The translations under genes were made by a program, and so were the position numbers. The notes beneath the pieces are model-generated. The model saw nothing but the letters and a program-made list of their open reading frames with translations. It was not told the origin of the DNA and ran no database searches. Below, piece after piece: positions 33,129 to 45,550 of a stretch of DNA of 64,000 nucleotides. The stretch spans positions 20,978,001 through 21,042,000 of the forward strand of contig NC_135379.1 in assembly GCF_049243985.1 (NCBI RefSeq), given 5' to 3'. Position 1 is the stretch's first letter. Each line of letters starts with the position of its first letter. The DNA comes from Paroedura picta. Its lineage: Eukaryota; Chordata; Lepidosauria; Squamata; Gekkonidae.

Positions 33129-33462
33129 GACCCATTATGCACGGGGGAAATAACGCACATTCGGGGTGGAATGGCGGCGACTAAAATCACCGATAACGCA
33201 CGGAGCCGACTGCAACCGGCCGCAGCTTCGGTGCATGCCGCCGAAAAAGCCGCGACAGTGAAACGCGGAAGAAAGCGCAGCTTCCGGGTGACCGGGGCGC
33301 AACCAGAAGCAGTGCCCGGATCGCCGCGTGCATAATCGGTTACTCTGGGTTTTGCCGCCGCTGCGCCCCGCCCCGTGCATAACAGGTGTGCGTCGCGTCT
33401 TCCCCCTCCGCGTTTTCCATGTGACCCAAAATCGCCGTTTCAGCGGCTGTGCATAATGGGCC
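33129..33462. mobile_element. PIF/Harbinger-like MITE, older copy
   Basis: Same ends as 26425-26758. Shared with copy B2 (42602-42935), so older than the duplication. Confidence 0.75.
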
Positions 33463-33470
33463 ATTGTCAA

Positions 33471-34020
33471 TCCTGTTGAATTCAGATCACTTTGAACTCG
33501 GGTCTTCCTCTCCCCCCCCTCCCCATTGAAACAGGAAAGTCTTCTGCATGTGGTTAGGGAGGCTCAGAAGAGGGGGGGGAGGCAAATGGAGACTCTCTTT
33601 GTTTTCTTGAAGGGGGAGAGAGGATACAAGAAGTCAGAGGAGGGAGGAAAAATCCTTTCTTTTCTTGAAGGGGGGGGACGAAGAAGGCAGAAAAAAAAAA
33701 TCCAAGGCCGACAGAAGTTGAGAGAAATTAGGGGCTTCTTGTTTGAGGCAGGCTTGTCACATGACCACCTGTAGCCAATCACAGGTCCTCTACCACAGAG
33801 GAGAGCCCAGATTCAAAACAATGCGATTTTCTGAATATATTCAGGATTAAAAGCAGTCTCAGATATGGCACAATAAAGGTAGGGTCACTCCAGATCAATC
33901 CTTCTTGCTGCAGAAGGAAAATTTAAATCACCCAAATCCAAACTGAAATTGAATTCTGTGTAGAGGGCAGGGACTGAATCGATCTGGGGTTGGAATAAAA
34001 GCTCCGTGCAGTTTACACCC
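33471..34020. repeat. Repeat R1 upstream of locus 5
   Basis: Begins TCAATCCTGTTGAATTCAG and ends at GTGCAGTTTACACCCAGG, the same ends as the intronic copies of loci 1-3, here in the 5' flank. Confidence 0.55.
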
Positions 34021-34758
34021 AGGTCTCAGAGAAATATATCCTCATGTCTCATTAGGAACAAGGACCTCAACGGGGAAAGACTCTTTGGTACTTCCGTGTT
34101 CTTCTCATACTTATTAGTCATGAAGGTTCCTAGATTATCTTGGTCCAGATGTTTCTTTCAGCCTAATCTGGGTTAAAGAGAAGTAGGCCCATGTGGGATT
34201 CCCAAATCATACCCTGACCTAAACAGAGCAGGTTGCTGTTTGCTCTGTATATACATCAGAACCTGTCATAGCTTTAGAATCTCAGGGGTGGCCAAACTGT
34301 GGCTCTCCAGGTGTCCATGGACTGTAACTACCATGAGTCTGATGACATGAACTCCCAGAGAACAACAGGGCCCTGAAGGAGCTAACATTGTTCTAGAAGG
34401 CCTGCAAGATGGAGCTCTTCCACTAGGCATTTGGTTGATATTAGTATGCTTGGAATACTACATGGGCCTCCCCTAATGGCTTGCAGTTGTCCTCCTACAT
34501 CTCCCTCTCCCATGGGGGATTAGCAGATAAATATTCGGTTTATGATATCAAACTGCTAGTTTTTTAGTATTTTAACTGTATGTATGTATCTCATGGTTTT
34601 GGTGTTAATAATCATGCATGCTGCCCCGAGATGACTGGCTGAAGACACACAGCCTATACATACATAAAGTCATCTCTCCTTAAGAATCAGAAAGCCAGAG
34701 CAGATGGAACTTTTGAGGAAATGCTATATATATGGTAAAGCTTCTAATTCATCTAGGG

Positions 34759-34884
34759 CAGGGGTAATCAACCTGTGGTCCTCCAGATGTCCAAAGACTA
34801 CAATTCCCATGAGCACCTGGTAGCAGGGTCTCATGGGAATTGTAGTTCATGGACATCTGGAGGACCACAGGTTGACTACCCCTG
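34759..34884. mobile_element. Palindromic hAT MITE, copy B1
   Basis: TSD ATCTAGGG at 34751-34758 and 34885-34892. Orthologous to the shortened copies at 7224 and 16652. Confidence 0.88.
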
Positions 34885-35552
34885 ATCTAGGGGATACCTT
34901 CTGCATTTACTAAGTTGAGGAAAGCTGAAAGAAAGCTCCAGTCATTAGAAATCAGGAAAGTACAAAGACCATGAGAGCATCAAAATCAGCTTTATTAGGA
35001 ACAGGCTAATAATTATAACAGTCTTTTGGGAAGATGAAGAATCAACAGTACTCAATTTCTACTTCGACTGCATATGAAAAATTTCAGATATTCCAATTTT
35101 GTGATTACTACGTATTCTTTAATCAGCTTTATAAAGGAAAAGACTGAAAAATAACAAGGGAGTCCTAGAGGTTTTTGTTGTTGTTGCTAGCAGAGACGTT
35201 CTGGGGCCCCCAGTTTTCTGATATTTCTTTATTACCTTCTCAAATATTTATCCCCCACTTTTGTCCCCAGAGGGCCCTAACAGGAAAAAAATACCTTTAA
35301 GTGAAAGAGGTGAACAAAAATAACCACCTTAATCTTTGATTTGAAAACGCTCCCCAGGCCTCGGGGAAGGTGATCCGCGGCTCCCAGAGCCACGGATCGC
35401 ATTCCCCGGGGCTTGAGGAGCGTTTTTTGGCGCCAAGCGAAGTTTGAAAACGCTCCCCAGGCCCCGTGGAAGGCGATCCGTGGCTCCTGGAGCAGCGGAT
35501 CAGCTTCCCCGGGGGTTGAGGAGTGTTTTTCGGCAGTGAGCGAAGTTTGAAA

Positions 35553-35750
35553 ATCTTGAAATATTGAGCATTAAAAGCACTCTAAGATGTCACACAATAA
35601 AGATAGGGTCACTCTGGATCAATCCTTCTTGCTACAGAAGGAAAATTTAAATCACCCCAAATCAAAATGGAAATCGCATTCTGTGTAGACGGCAGGGACT
35701 GAATCGACCTGGGATTGGAATAAAAGCTCCGTGCAGTTTACACCTAGGAG
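35553..35750. repeat. Repeat R1 fragment, copy B2
   Basis: Counterpart of 25576-25785. Confidence 0.5.
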
Positions 35751-37411
35751 TCCCGAATCATATCCTGACCTAAACAGAACAGGTTGCTGTTTGATCTGTA
35801 TGCACAGCAGAACCTATCATAACTTTAGAATCTCAAGGGTGGCCAAACTGTGGCTCTCCAGGTGTCCATGGACTACAATTACCATGAGCCTGGACAAGGA
35901 ATGCTGTGACACTTTGCAATAGAATCAAAGCAAGTTACTGCATCCCAATCTGACAGCCCAAAGGACTGAGGACTATCTTCTGGAATCCTAGCTCAAGAGG
36001 TCATCTTCAGCTACTGAAAGAAATCTTGAGAGAAGTAAAAGTTGTCTGCTAAGACTATCTCCTGTGACCTTCCTTCTTCCTTGGTAGCTGTTTCAGGAAC
36101 CTTTACCTACATTTTATACCTCCAAAAATCTGCATTAGGCTTTTCATCCCTGAAGAGAAATATCCTTGAATGTGATTATCTCAGCTTCCCACAATCATAT
36201 CCAAGACTCTTCCATGTCATTCCATCATATGGCCAAACCTTCCCCCTAACTGAGACTCTTTTAATAGTGTCTCTGGAGATCTCTGTATAAGTAAGGCATC
36301 CCTCTTTAACAATCAGAATAACAGAACAGAAGGAACTTTTGAGGACATTCTCTCTTTCTCTCTCTCTTTCTCTGTATGTGTATATACCCACACACACATA
36401 TATAAGGCGTCTAGGACACCTACTGCATTTATTAAGTTGAAGGCAGTTAAAAGAAAGCTGCAGCTATTAGAAATCAGCAAGCCACAAAGAACACTAGAGC
36501 ATAAAATCAACTTTATTATGAACAAGTTAATAATCATAATATGAATTTTGGGAAGGAAGGCAAACAGTACTCGAATTCTACTCCAATTGCACCTGGAAAA
36601 CCTTCAGATAACTCCGATTTCCCAATTACGGCCTATTATTTAGCGTACCTTATAACACAAGGGATTGAAAAATAGCCAGCAAGTCCAAAAGGGTTTTGTT
36701 GTTGACAGCAGAGAAGTTAATTCCCCCGTCTGCCCACCCCCCATCCCTCCTGCTCAAAATACAGATTTCTCTTGCTGAACTGCAATTACTCTGGCTTATT
36801 ACATTAAAAACAATTGTGTATGGAAAGGATAGTTCCATAATATCTATGTAGGACAACAGAATTATATAAATTGTAAGTCTCCCAATTGGTGAAAAGGGAT
36901 CATGTAAAAAGTTCAGAAATGTGATTTAATGCAGCATGCAGTGATTGTTTTCCGTAGAGTTCTCATCCTCATGTCGATGTCTGTATTTTCCTATTAATAA
37001 AAAAAAGAACCAACTCACAATTGGGTTAATGTGACAGTTTTCTTCCAACTGGGTAACATGGGAATCCTTTCAAGTAGACCTGATTAGGATTGCTAGCTTA
37101 GTCGCAACTCCTTCTGTTCTTTCATTCTGCAGAAAGGAGAGAGAAAAGGGATGGCTCTCCCTGTGATTGTGGTTCATGCAAAACGTTCGTTTCCAGTTGT
37201 GTATCTGAAGAGAGATCTGATGCAGGAAGGTGCCCTCTGGAATAAAGGTGGCCAATCTGAAAAGGGCACTTAGATTTCTGTTTTCCTAATATCACTACCT
37301 TTCTGAAACAGGGTAGATCAAGGTAGTATATTTTTGGAGTCAGGTTTTTAAAACTGATTTTAAATCTTTTAATGGTCATTTAACAACTGGACACTAACCG
37401 TGTTCCTCAAC

Positions 37412-37551
37412 TTCTGTTTTGGAAAGCTCAGCTCCCAACAGTGTCAAAGATGAGTATGTTTGGTTTAAAGATGAACACAGATAGCCGGTTCACCGACACA
37501 GGATGCGGTGGAAACAGAAACCATTTTGCTAAGAGAGACTGTAGAAAGGAA
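37412..37551 (+). pseudogene. Inverted Kunitz-exon relic, copy B2
   Basis: Counterpart of 27911-28050 with the same TGCGGNRNHFAKRDC segment. No MITE. Confidence 0.65.
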
Positions 37552-37942
37552 AGTGTCTTTCCTACCGATGGGGCAGTTACTGGCATTGTTGCAATAATCC
37601 AATCCATTTGTGAAGTTTATCCAATTCACAAATATCCCCGGTGTTACCAGCTCAAAACTGCTGACTATCCCCCCAAAAAAGGCTACAGTCCTATGTGCAT
37701 TTTAACATATGATTCAAAGATTGGGTGTACTGGTTGTGAGCCAGAAGATACTCAAATGCATGAGACGCTTGTACTCCTTATTTTTAAACAGGCTTTGTTA
37801 AGATGAACAGTAGCAAAAATGAACTGACAGCTCTTATATATTTTAAGAAGCATTTTCAATTTGCTTTCCTAGTTTGTGTTTCCCTCCCTTTATCAGAAAT
37901 TGATTTTTCCCAATTAATAAAAGATCACAAACTTACATGAAC

Positions 37943-38001
37943 TCAGTATATGACAAGATAGTCCTTTCCATAGGGGTGGTAACCATTCGGGTCAAATTCA
38001 T
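37943..38001 (-). CDS. Locus 6 exon 4: tail
   Basis: Acceptor GATTTCTAG, phase 1, 18 codons and a stop. Two residues differ from locus 5 within the shared part. Confidence 0.45.
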
Positions 38002-38467
38002 CTAGAAATCCAAGAACAAGGGTCATTGCACAATTTTACCTCTTTAAATCCAAAACAGAAGTAATAAGCAGATGAGTCCCCATCAGTTTTCCCCCTAGGC
38101 AGCTGGCAATGATCCTGCCCCAGTACCCCAAATCTGACAGAATGCAATCTAAAGCATACCTGAGAGGTGCTCCAGAGGCTTTGTGTGAGCTGCCACAATT
38201 TCCCTGATTGTAAAACATTTCAAGATATTAGACTGAACTACCAGCGGGGAACAGCTGTTTATTTCCCTTATTCAGAAACCGATTGCCTGCTTTCCTAACC
38301 AATGGGGATCCAAAGAGATTAAGCACATCATTTCTTCCTATGTAAGGAAAGCTGGGCTGAGAGTGCAGCTGGCCTAAGTGGCTTCTTGCCTGAGCAAGGA
38401 TGTTAATCTGGGGCAGCCCAATGTCAAAGCACTCCGGTGCCATTGACACAGAGTAAACTATCATGAC

Positions 38468-38511
38468 GTCATGTCCTTTATTGGATTTCAGTTGGAATCG
38501 TTTGGGAACTT
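38468..38511 (-). pseudogene. Locus 6 Kunitz domain 2 stub
   Basis: Same truncated piece as 28962-29005, so the deletion predates the B duplication. Confidence 0.65.
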
Positions 38512-39625
38512 CTAAAGTCAAAAGAATCTGCATATCAATCAAAAGACCCATCTAAGGTCAATTTATGAGCCATGTTACCTGGTTGAGCAAAGCGTCCATC
38601 CCTACATCCATGGTATAGCTGGCAGGACTACTGGTCCATGGAGTTCTCAGTCCTTCCATCATGCGTCTACAAGCAATTACACTGTGGCATATTCCAGACA
38701 GGGAACACTGACCACAGACTAACCATCAGCAACAAGGTTATGGAAAGTACATGTTGGAAGGTTGTGTTCTCAGGAACCCCAGGCTATTTATTTCTACACT
38801 GATGCACCACTTTTCTCCACAATGGGAACTTACTGTATTGTATTCAACCTTCAGAACAACCCTGTGAGGTTGTGTCATACATCTAGTGAGCAATACAGGG
38901 GAATACTTGCTGGACTTGGCCAAAAAGATCACAGTGAAGCATGGATCACAGAGAAGCATGGCCTCCTAGTTACACACACCAAAACAGGAACTCAGAGACC
39001 CAGTGCCTTGGGAAGGGACAAGAACCAAAGTGTAACATAATTATATGGTATTCTGTGGATTAGAAGCTACAGGACCCATGTCGATATTCTTGAGGTTCAG
39101 GTACAAAAGTCTGAGGGGCAAGAATGTCCAACTTCAGGGAAGTGGACTTATGGTTCAAAGAGGGGGTGTACTGGTTGTGAGCCAGAAGACATTCATATGC
39201 ATGAGACGCTTGTCATCCTTATTTGTGAACAGGCTTTGTTAAGATGAATAGTAGCAAGAAGAAACTAACAGGTCTTCTATATTTCAAGAAGCCTTTTCAT
39301 GTATAGATAACCTTGTGTGGTGTTTGAAGATACATAGTTAGCTAGCTCTTGTCAGGAGATGTTGTTCAAAAACTAAGGCTATGGGAAGTTGGACTGACTG
39401 AGAGCTTCTTCCCAGAATGGGCTACTTTTTGTCTCATGTAATTGCTCTCCTGTAATTATTTGGGTAACAAAATTGATAGATATTACGGATGGCCCAAGAT
39501 CACCCGGCCAGCTTCCATGGCAAAACAGGGATCCAAAGCTAGGCCTCCCAGTTCTCACCCTGGCACTTCAGCCACTGCGTGAAGTCTGGCACCTGCCTCC
39601 CTAAGGTACAAGTGTTCTAATGTAA

Positions 39626-39903
39626 ATGTAAAGGTATCCCCTGTGCAAGCACTGGGTCATGTCTGACCCTTGGGATGACGCCCTCCAGCGTTTTCATGGC
39701 AGACTCAATACGGGGTGGTTTGCCAGTGCCTTCCCCAGTCATTACTGTTTACCCCCCAGCAAGCTGGGTACTCATTTACCGACCTCGGAAGGATGGAAGG
39801 CTGAGTCAACCTTGAGCTGGCTGCTGGGATTGAACTCCCAGCCTCAAGGGCAGAGCTTTCAGACTGCATGTTTGCTGCCTTACCACTCTGCGCCACAAGA
39901 GGC
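39626..39903 (-). mobile_element. tRNA-derived SINE, locus 6
   Basis: Twin of 30120-30397. Confidence 0.85.
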
Positions 39904-39945
39904 TTATTCTAATGCCAGTGGAGTTGTTGTTTATGTGGGGCAGCC

Positions 39946-40112
39946 TCTCTCAGCTTTTTTACCATTGAGAAACCTGAAACATTCTTCAGTCTTTGAGAAA
40001 CCCAGATGTGGTGCAATTGTGCAGAATATGGTTGAGAAGCATACTTGTGTGCTCCCCCCACCCAGGGCCCCTCCCTCCAGACTCACGGCCCCCTCTGCCA
40101 CGAAATTTACTG
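39946..40112. mobile_element. Truncated hAT-like MITE, locus 6
   Basis: Twin of 30440-30606. Confidence 0.45.
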
Positions 40113-40737
40113 GGCGCCCTTGAGACAAGGCCAATGAAGGGAGGTTTATAAATCCAACGGATTGATAGGTGATAGATGCATAGATAGAGCTAATGTTGAG
40201 GATGAAATAGGCAAACATAGGAGAGAAAGGTAAGGAATGAGTAATGAACATAGCTAGAAGTTTGTGGAGGGCCTATGACCTGTTTTGGAGACCCCGAAGA
40301 GCCCTGGCCAGCATGAGTAGAAAATGCTGATAATCGTCTGACTCAGAATAAGGCGGCTTCTTCCTGTGACCCTAAATGAGGCACACAGACCTAATGGGTA
40401 GAATTCCAGCCAAGGGCCAAGCATCCCATTCTTTTGCGGACTTCGCATTTTATATTCGGGTTCCTTTAATTGTGGAAATTAAAGTGAGGAAACAAAAATG
40501 CCGGCATCTGCCATGTACTCCTCTCAATAGATTTGATTTTTTTGGAGGGGGGGGGACCAGATCTAGAGGGGTGGACTTCTGAGAATTAAACGTGTCCCAA
40601 ACGTTTTGAGTTTGGAGGGGAGAGGCAGATTTCTTGGAAGGCGCATCACGCTGTGCAAGCGCACCCTCCGTCCCTCAAGCAATGAAGAGAGCAGCCGGCG
40701 CGGAGGGCCACGGAGAAGCCCCGCCGAACGCGATTAC

Positions 40738-40861
40738 CTTCCTCCGAGGTCGGGCTGACGCGCCCCTCCAGCAGCAGCAGCAGCAGCAGCAGGAGGTGGA
40801 AGAGGAGGAGGGCCCCGTTTGCCAGCAAGGCGTCGTGCCGGGAGCGAGAGAGCGGCGCCAT
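40738..40861 (-). CDS. Locus 6 exon 1: signal peptide
   Basis: As locus 5 with one extra CTG codon. Donor G|GTAATC. Confidence 0.55.
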
Positions 40862-40995
40862 CGCTTCCCAAGAGGATCTGGGCGGCAGGGGAATTTGCGG
40901 CTCTAGGCCGGCCAGCCGCCGTCCTTATAGGGCCCGAAGCCGGGGCAAGGAAGGCGCGGCACCCCTGCGGGCTCTCCGCTTCAGCGACTACCCCA
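40862..40995 (-). promoter_or_regulatory. Core promoter of locus 6
   Basis: TATA at 40924-40930 on the plus strand. Identical in layout to locus 5. Confidence 0.6.
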
Positions 40996-41019
40996 ATGGC
41001 ATGAGGAGTTTCAAGGGGA

Positions 41020-41065
41020 GGGGAGACACGCGGCGGGGGGAGACACGCGGGGGGGGGGGAGACAA
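41020..41065. repeat. G-rich promoter minisatellite, locus 6
   Basis: Two units, against three in the otherwise nearly identical locus 5. Confidence 0.75.
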
Positions 41066-42601
41066 GGGCTCCGCTGCGGGGTCAGGGGAAGGCGAAGCAG
41101 TCTCGCCGCAACGTCAGCCTTTCTGGGCTGATCCCGGCCGGGGATGCCCCATGCCGAAGTCAAAGCAAAAGCAGGGGCAGTTTCTATTTGTGCTTCCAAA
41201 CTTCATTTTCCTTCCTCTTTCCGAGGTGTCTGATGCAGGTGAATTCCGCATGATCGGTTAGACTTTTTGGAGGACGATTATAACTAAAATGTTTGTTCTC
41301 CTCAAAGGTGGGTTAGGTCCAGACATGCTGAGGCCTTAAACTGTGTCAGAGCTCACAGCCTCAACCTTACAATGGGCATTTAGTAACTTGTAGGGCCCCT
41401 CATCACCTATATATTTTTGTGTGTGTGGGTGTGTAGTTTATCCCAATTCAATCTAATTGGTAACCCAAGATTCTGTTAACCATAAACCTAATTTATCCAA
41501 GGATCCTGGGAAGGGCGTTCATTCATTATATCTGAGTAATCTGACACTTCGAGGGATGGAAATATATTAGAAATTGGAACAGAATCAGCAAGATGTCGTG
41601 TTAGACGAGATCCATGATCCGCCAAGAGAAGGAAGAGAGAGTTGGTTTTTATACCCCACGTTTCACTTCCTGAGGGAATCCTAAAGCAGCTGCTTCTGTT
41701 CTACTTTCTGTGGATGTTGGAGGAAAACAAATTTTGCCATTAGCTTACTGCTGGTTAGAGTTTGAACACTGGGCATACAATCACTGAACCCCTGTGACTG
41801 AGCAGGTGAGGTAATTATTTGCACTTCGCAGTTCTCCCCAATACTGATGCTGCACAGTAGGTGATGTAGCTGGCCACAGTCCAATTGTAGCCTCAAGCCT
41901 GGATATACACAATACTTGTATTAAAACACTTATTCCTTTGGGAGTGTTAGGAAGAGAACGCTCAGTGTATCGAGGCATCTGAAGCTTTCGCCGTGCATGC
42001 ACAGCACGGTTACACCTTTCTAAACCAGTTGACTTCAGTGGACTTAGGAAGGCAATTGTGCAGGCGCACCGTTACCCAAGGCTGCTTTCTTGTACAGCTG
42101 TATGAAGATACATTGCCAGTCACAAGCCCCTATTGTCTGATATTTGAAGGTTAGCTTCTCACAGTGGGTGACCACATCATGTTAGCCACATCCCTATTGT
42201 CTATTGTTTTGAAGGTTAAACATCAGGAAGTGATCATGCAGTGTTCTCCTGTCATGTTGGCAACTGGCCAGGAGGGTGTGCCCAAGTCACTGAAACCTTA
42301 GTCACTAAAAACACAGATGAACACAACACTTTTCAATATATATATGAAATAAACCAGGCTTCAGGATAGGGATTGCCCCTAAGTCTCACAGTGACATAAA
42401 TCAGGATTTGAACACAGATCCATTGAGTCCATATCTGACCTCACAACCATTCCCTCACATGAGCTACAAAAGGAGACTTTTGGTAGGGCCTTTCTAGGTT
42501 TCCTTTGTGGTCATGATGGTGTCAGAGAAATGTGTCCTTACATCATATCAGGAACAATGACCTTCTAGGGCAGAGTCTACACTTACTTTTTTTATTCCAC
42601 T
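41066..42601. other. Upstream flank of locus 6, no gene
   Basis: Twin of 31593-33128. Confidence 0.45.
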
Positions 42602-42935
42602 GACCCATTATGCACGGAGGAAATAACGCACATTCGGGGTGGAATGGCGGCGACTAAAATCACCGATAACGCACGGAGCCGACTGCAACCGGCCGCAGCT
42701 TCGGTGCATGCCGCCGAAAAAGCCGCGACAGCGAAACGCGGAAGAAAGCGCAGCTTCCGGGTGACCGGGGCGCAACCAGAAGCGGTGCCCGGATCGCCGC
42801 GTGCATAATCGGTTACTCTGGGTTTTGCCGCCGCTGCGCCCCGCCCCGTGCATAACAGGTGTGCGTCGCGTCTTCCCCCTCCGCGTTTTCCATGTGACCC
42901 AAAATCGCCGTTTCAGCGGCTGTGCATAATGGGCC
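42602..42935. mobile_element. PIF/Harbinger-like MITE, copy B2
   Basis: Twin of 33129-33462, 334 bases. Confidence 0.75.
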
Positions 42936-42943
42936 ATTGTCAA

Positions 42944-43495
42944 TCCTGTTGAATTCAGATCACTTTGAACTCGGGTCTTCCTCTCCCCCCCCTCCCCATT
43001 GAAACAGGAAAGTCTTCTGCATGTGGTTAGGGAGGCTCAGAAGAGGGGGGGAGGCAAATGGAGACTCTCTTTGTTTTCTTGAAGGGGGAGAAAGGATACA
43101 AGAAGTCAGAGGAGGGAGGAAAAATCCTTTCTTTTCTTGAAGGGGGGGGACGAAGAAGGCAGAAAAAAAAATCCAAGGCCGACAGAAGTTGAGAGAAATT
43201 AGGGGCTTCTTGTTTGAGGCAGGCTTGTCACATGACCACCTGTAGCCAATCACAGGTCCTCTACCACAGAGGAGAGCCCAGATTCAAAACAATGCGATTT
43301 TCTGAATATATTCAGGATTAAAAGCAGTCTCAGATATGGCACAATAAAGGTAGGGTCACTCCAGATCAATCCTTCTTGCTGCAGAAGGAAAATTTAAATC
43401 ACCCAAATCCAAACTGAAATTGAATTCTGTGTAGAGGGCAGGGACTGAATCGATCTGGGGTTGGAATAAAAGCTCCGTGCAGTTTACACCCAGGT
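42944..43495. repeat. Repeat R1 upstream of locus 6
   Basis: Twin of 33471-34020. Confidence 0.55.
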
Positions 43496-44229
43496 CTCAG
43501 AGAAATATATCCTCATGTCTCATTAGGAACAAGGACCTCAACGGGGAAAGACTCTTTGGTACTTCCGTGTTCTTCTCATACTTATTAGTCATGAAGGTTC
43601 CTAGATTATCTTGGTCCAGATGTTTCTTTCAGCCTAATCTGGGTTAAAGAGAAGTAGGCCCATGTGGGATTCCCAAATCATACCCTGACCTAAACAGAGC
43701 AGGTTGCTGTTTGCTCTGTATATACATCAGAACCTGTCATAGCTTTAGAATCTCAGGGGTGGCCAAACTGTGGCTCTCCAGGTGTCCATGGACTGTAACT
43801 ACCATGAGTCTGATGACATGAACTCCCAGAGAACAACAGGGCCCTGAAGGAGCTAACATTGTTCTAGAAGGCCTGCAAGATGGAGCTCTTCCACTAGGCA
43901 TTTGGTTGATATTAGTATGCTTGGAATACTACATGGGCCTCCCCTAATGGCTTGCAGTTGTCCTCCTACATCTCCCTCTCCCATGGGGGATTAGCAGATA
44001 AATATTCGGTTTATGATATCAAACTGCTAGTTTTTTAGTATTTTAACTGTATGTATGTATCTCATGGTTTTGGTGTTAATAATCATGCATGCTGCCCCGA
44101 GATGACTGGCTGAAGACACACGGCCTATACATACATAAAGTCATCTCTCCTTAAGAATCAGAAAGCCAGAGCAGATGGAACTTTTGAGGAAATGCTATAT
44201 ATATGGTAAAGCTTCTAATTCATCTAGGG

Positions 44230-44355
44230 CAGGGGTAATCAACCTGTGGTCCTCCAGATGTCCAAAGACTACAATTCCCATGAGCACCTGGTGGCAGGGT
44301 CTCATGGGAATTGTAGTTCATGGACATCTGGAGGACCACAGGTTGACTACCCCTG
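44230..44355. mobile_element. Palindromic hAT MITE, copy B2
   Basis: TSD ATCTAGGG at 44222-44229 and 44356-44363. Confidence 0.88.
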
Positions 44356-44969
44356 ATCTAGGGGATACCTTCTGCATTTACTAAGTTGAGGAAAGCTGAA
44401 AGAAAGCTCCAGTCATTAGAAATCAGGAAAGTACAAAGACCATGAGAGCATCAAAATCAGCTTTATTAGGAACAGGCTAATAATTATAACAGTCTTTTGG
44501 GAAGATGAAGAATCAACAGTACTCAATTTCTACTTCGACTGCATATGAAAAATTTCAGATATTCCAATTTTGTGATTACTACATATTCTTTAATCAGCTT
44601 TATAAAGGAAAAGACTGAAAAATAACAAGGGAGTCCTAGAGGTTTTTGTTGTTGTTGCTAGCAGAGACGTTCTGGGGCCCCCAGTTTTCTGATATTTCTT
44701 TATTACCTTCTCAAATATTTATCCCCCACTTTTGTCCCCAGAGGGCCCTAACAGGAAAAAAATACCTTTAAGTGAAAGAGGTGAACAAAAATAACCACCT
44801 TAATCTTTGGCTGGTCCAGGACCCAGAGAGCCAACTCATCTGATGCCAGAGGGGAAAAACTGTGAGCTAAAAGCCAAGAGTTGGGTTTTGCCCCTTGGTT
44901 TGTACCAACATGATCACACCTTTAACCATGGTCAAAATTTATTTTGGGCAACAGGAAAAGAAAACTAAC

Positions 44970-45550
44970 ACTCTGATCTGGCAGCAACGTTCTTTCCCAT
45001 CTTTCTCCTTGTGCTTTTCTAATGTGTTGCCAGCCCTGCACTGGTACCCAGTGGGGGATGAAGAAGGACTGCCTGATTAGCATCAGGTTAACATCACAAT
45101 GCCACTCCCTGTGTACATCAGAGGTGATGTCATCACACCAGAAGTGATTCTCTAATTCCACTTGTCACAACACAGTGCTAATAATTTTCTCCCACCCTTG
45201 TCAAGATGATGAACATGCCCTCCATAATTCAGATTGCATCAAGTCTTTAATCTACACCAAGGACTGTATCTGGCAGCAATGTTCTTTCCCATCTTTATCC
45301 TTGTGCTTTTCTAATGTGTTGCTGGCCCTGCACTGGTAACCAATAGGGGATGATGAAGGACTGCCTGATTAGCATCAGGTTAACATCAAAATGTCACTTC
45401 TGGGACACCAGAGGTGATGTCATCACTCAAATGATTCCTTCATTCCACTTGTCACAGTGTGAAGAATTTTCTTCTTCCCTTGACAAGATGAACAAGCCAT
45501 CTGTAATTCAGATTGCATCAAGCCTTTTAGCTAAACCAAACACTTCAAAA
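44970..45550. repeat. Local tandem duplication of about 300 bases
   Basis: TTCTTTCCCATCTTTCTCC at 44990 recurs as TTCTTTCCCATCTTTATCC at about 45281, and the following 240 bases match with moderate divergence. Single-copy in units 1 and 2 (7780-8060). Confidence 0.75.

Larger units (their letters stand above)
25253..35338. repeat. Tandem duplication copy B1 (carries locus 5)
   Basis: Colinear and nearly identical to 35339-44809. The offset falls from 9973 to 9502 across two insertions found only here (25858-25996 and 26425-26758). Confidence 0.85.
37943..40861 (-). pseudogene. Kunitz inhibitor locus 6, Kunitz exons lost
   Basis: Near-identical twin of locus 5. Signal exon 40738-40861 (one Leu more), tail exon 37943-38001 reading EFDPNGYHPYGKDYLVIY and a stop, K2 stub 38468-38511, no K1. 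A direct signal-to-tail splice would give about 60 residues and, after cleavage, a Tyr/Asp-rich peptide of roughly 25. No evidence beyond open frames and intact splice sites. Confidence 0.6.
35339..44809. repeat. Tandem duplication copy B2 (carries locus 6)
   Basis: Starts where unit-type flank (ending AATCTTTG at 35338) switches to the tandem repeat of 25253. It ends at 44809, where the flank continues as GCTGGTCCAGG. The repeat period is 9471 bases. Confidence 0.88.

Noticed and set aside
33135-33470. 111-residue frame in the Harbinger-like MITE (also 42608-42943)
   Set aside because: Spans the whole 334-base MITE and shows no transposase motif.
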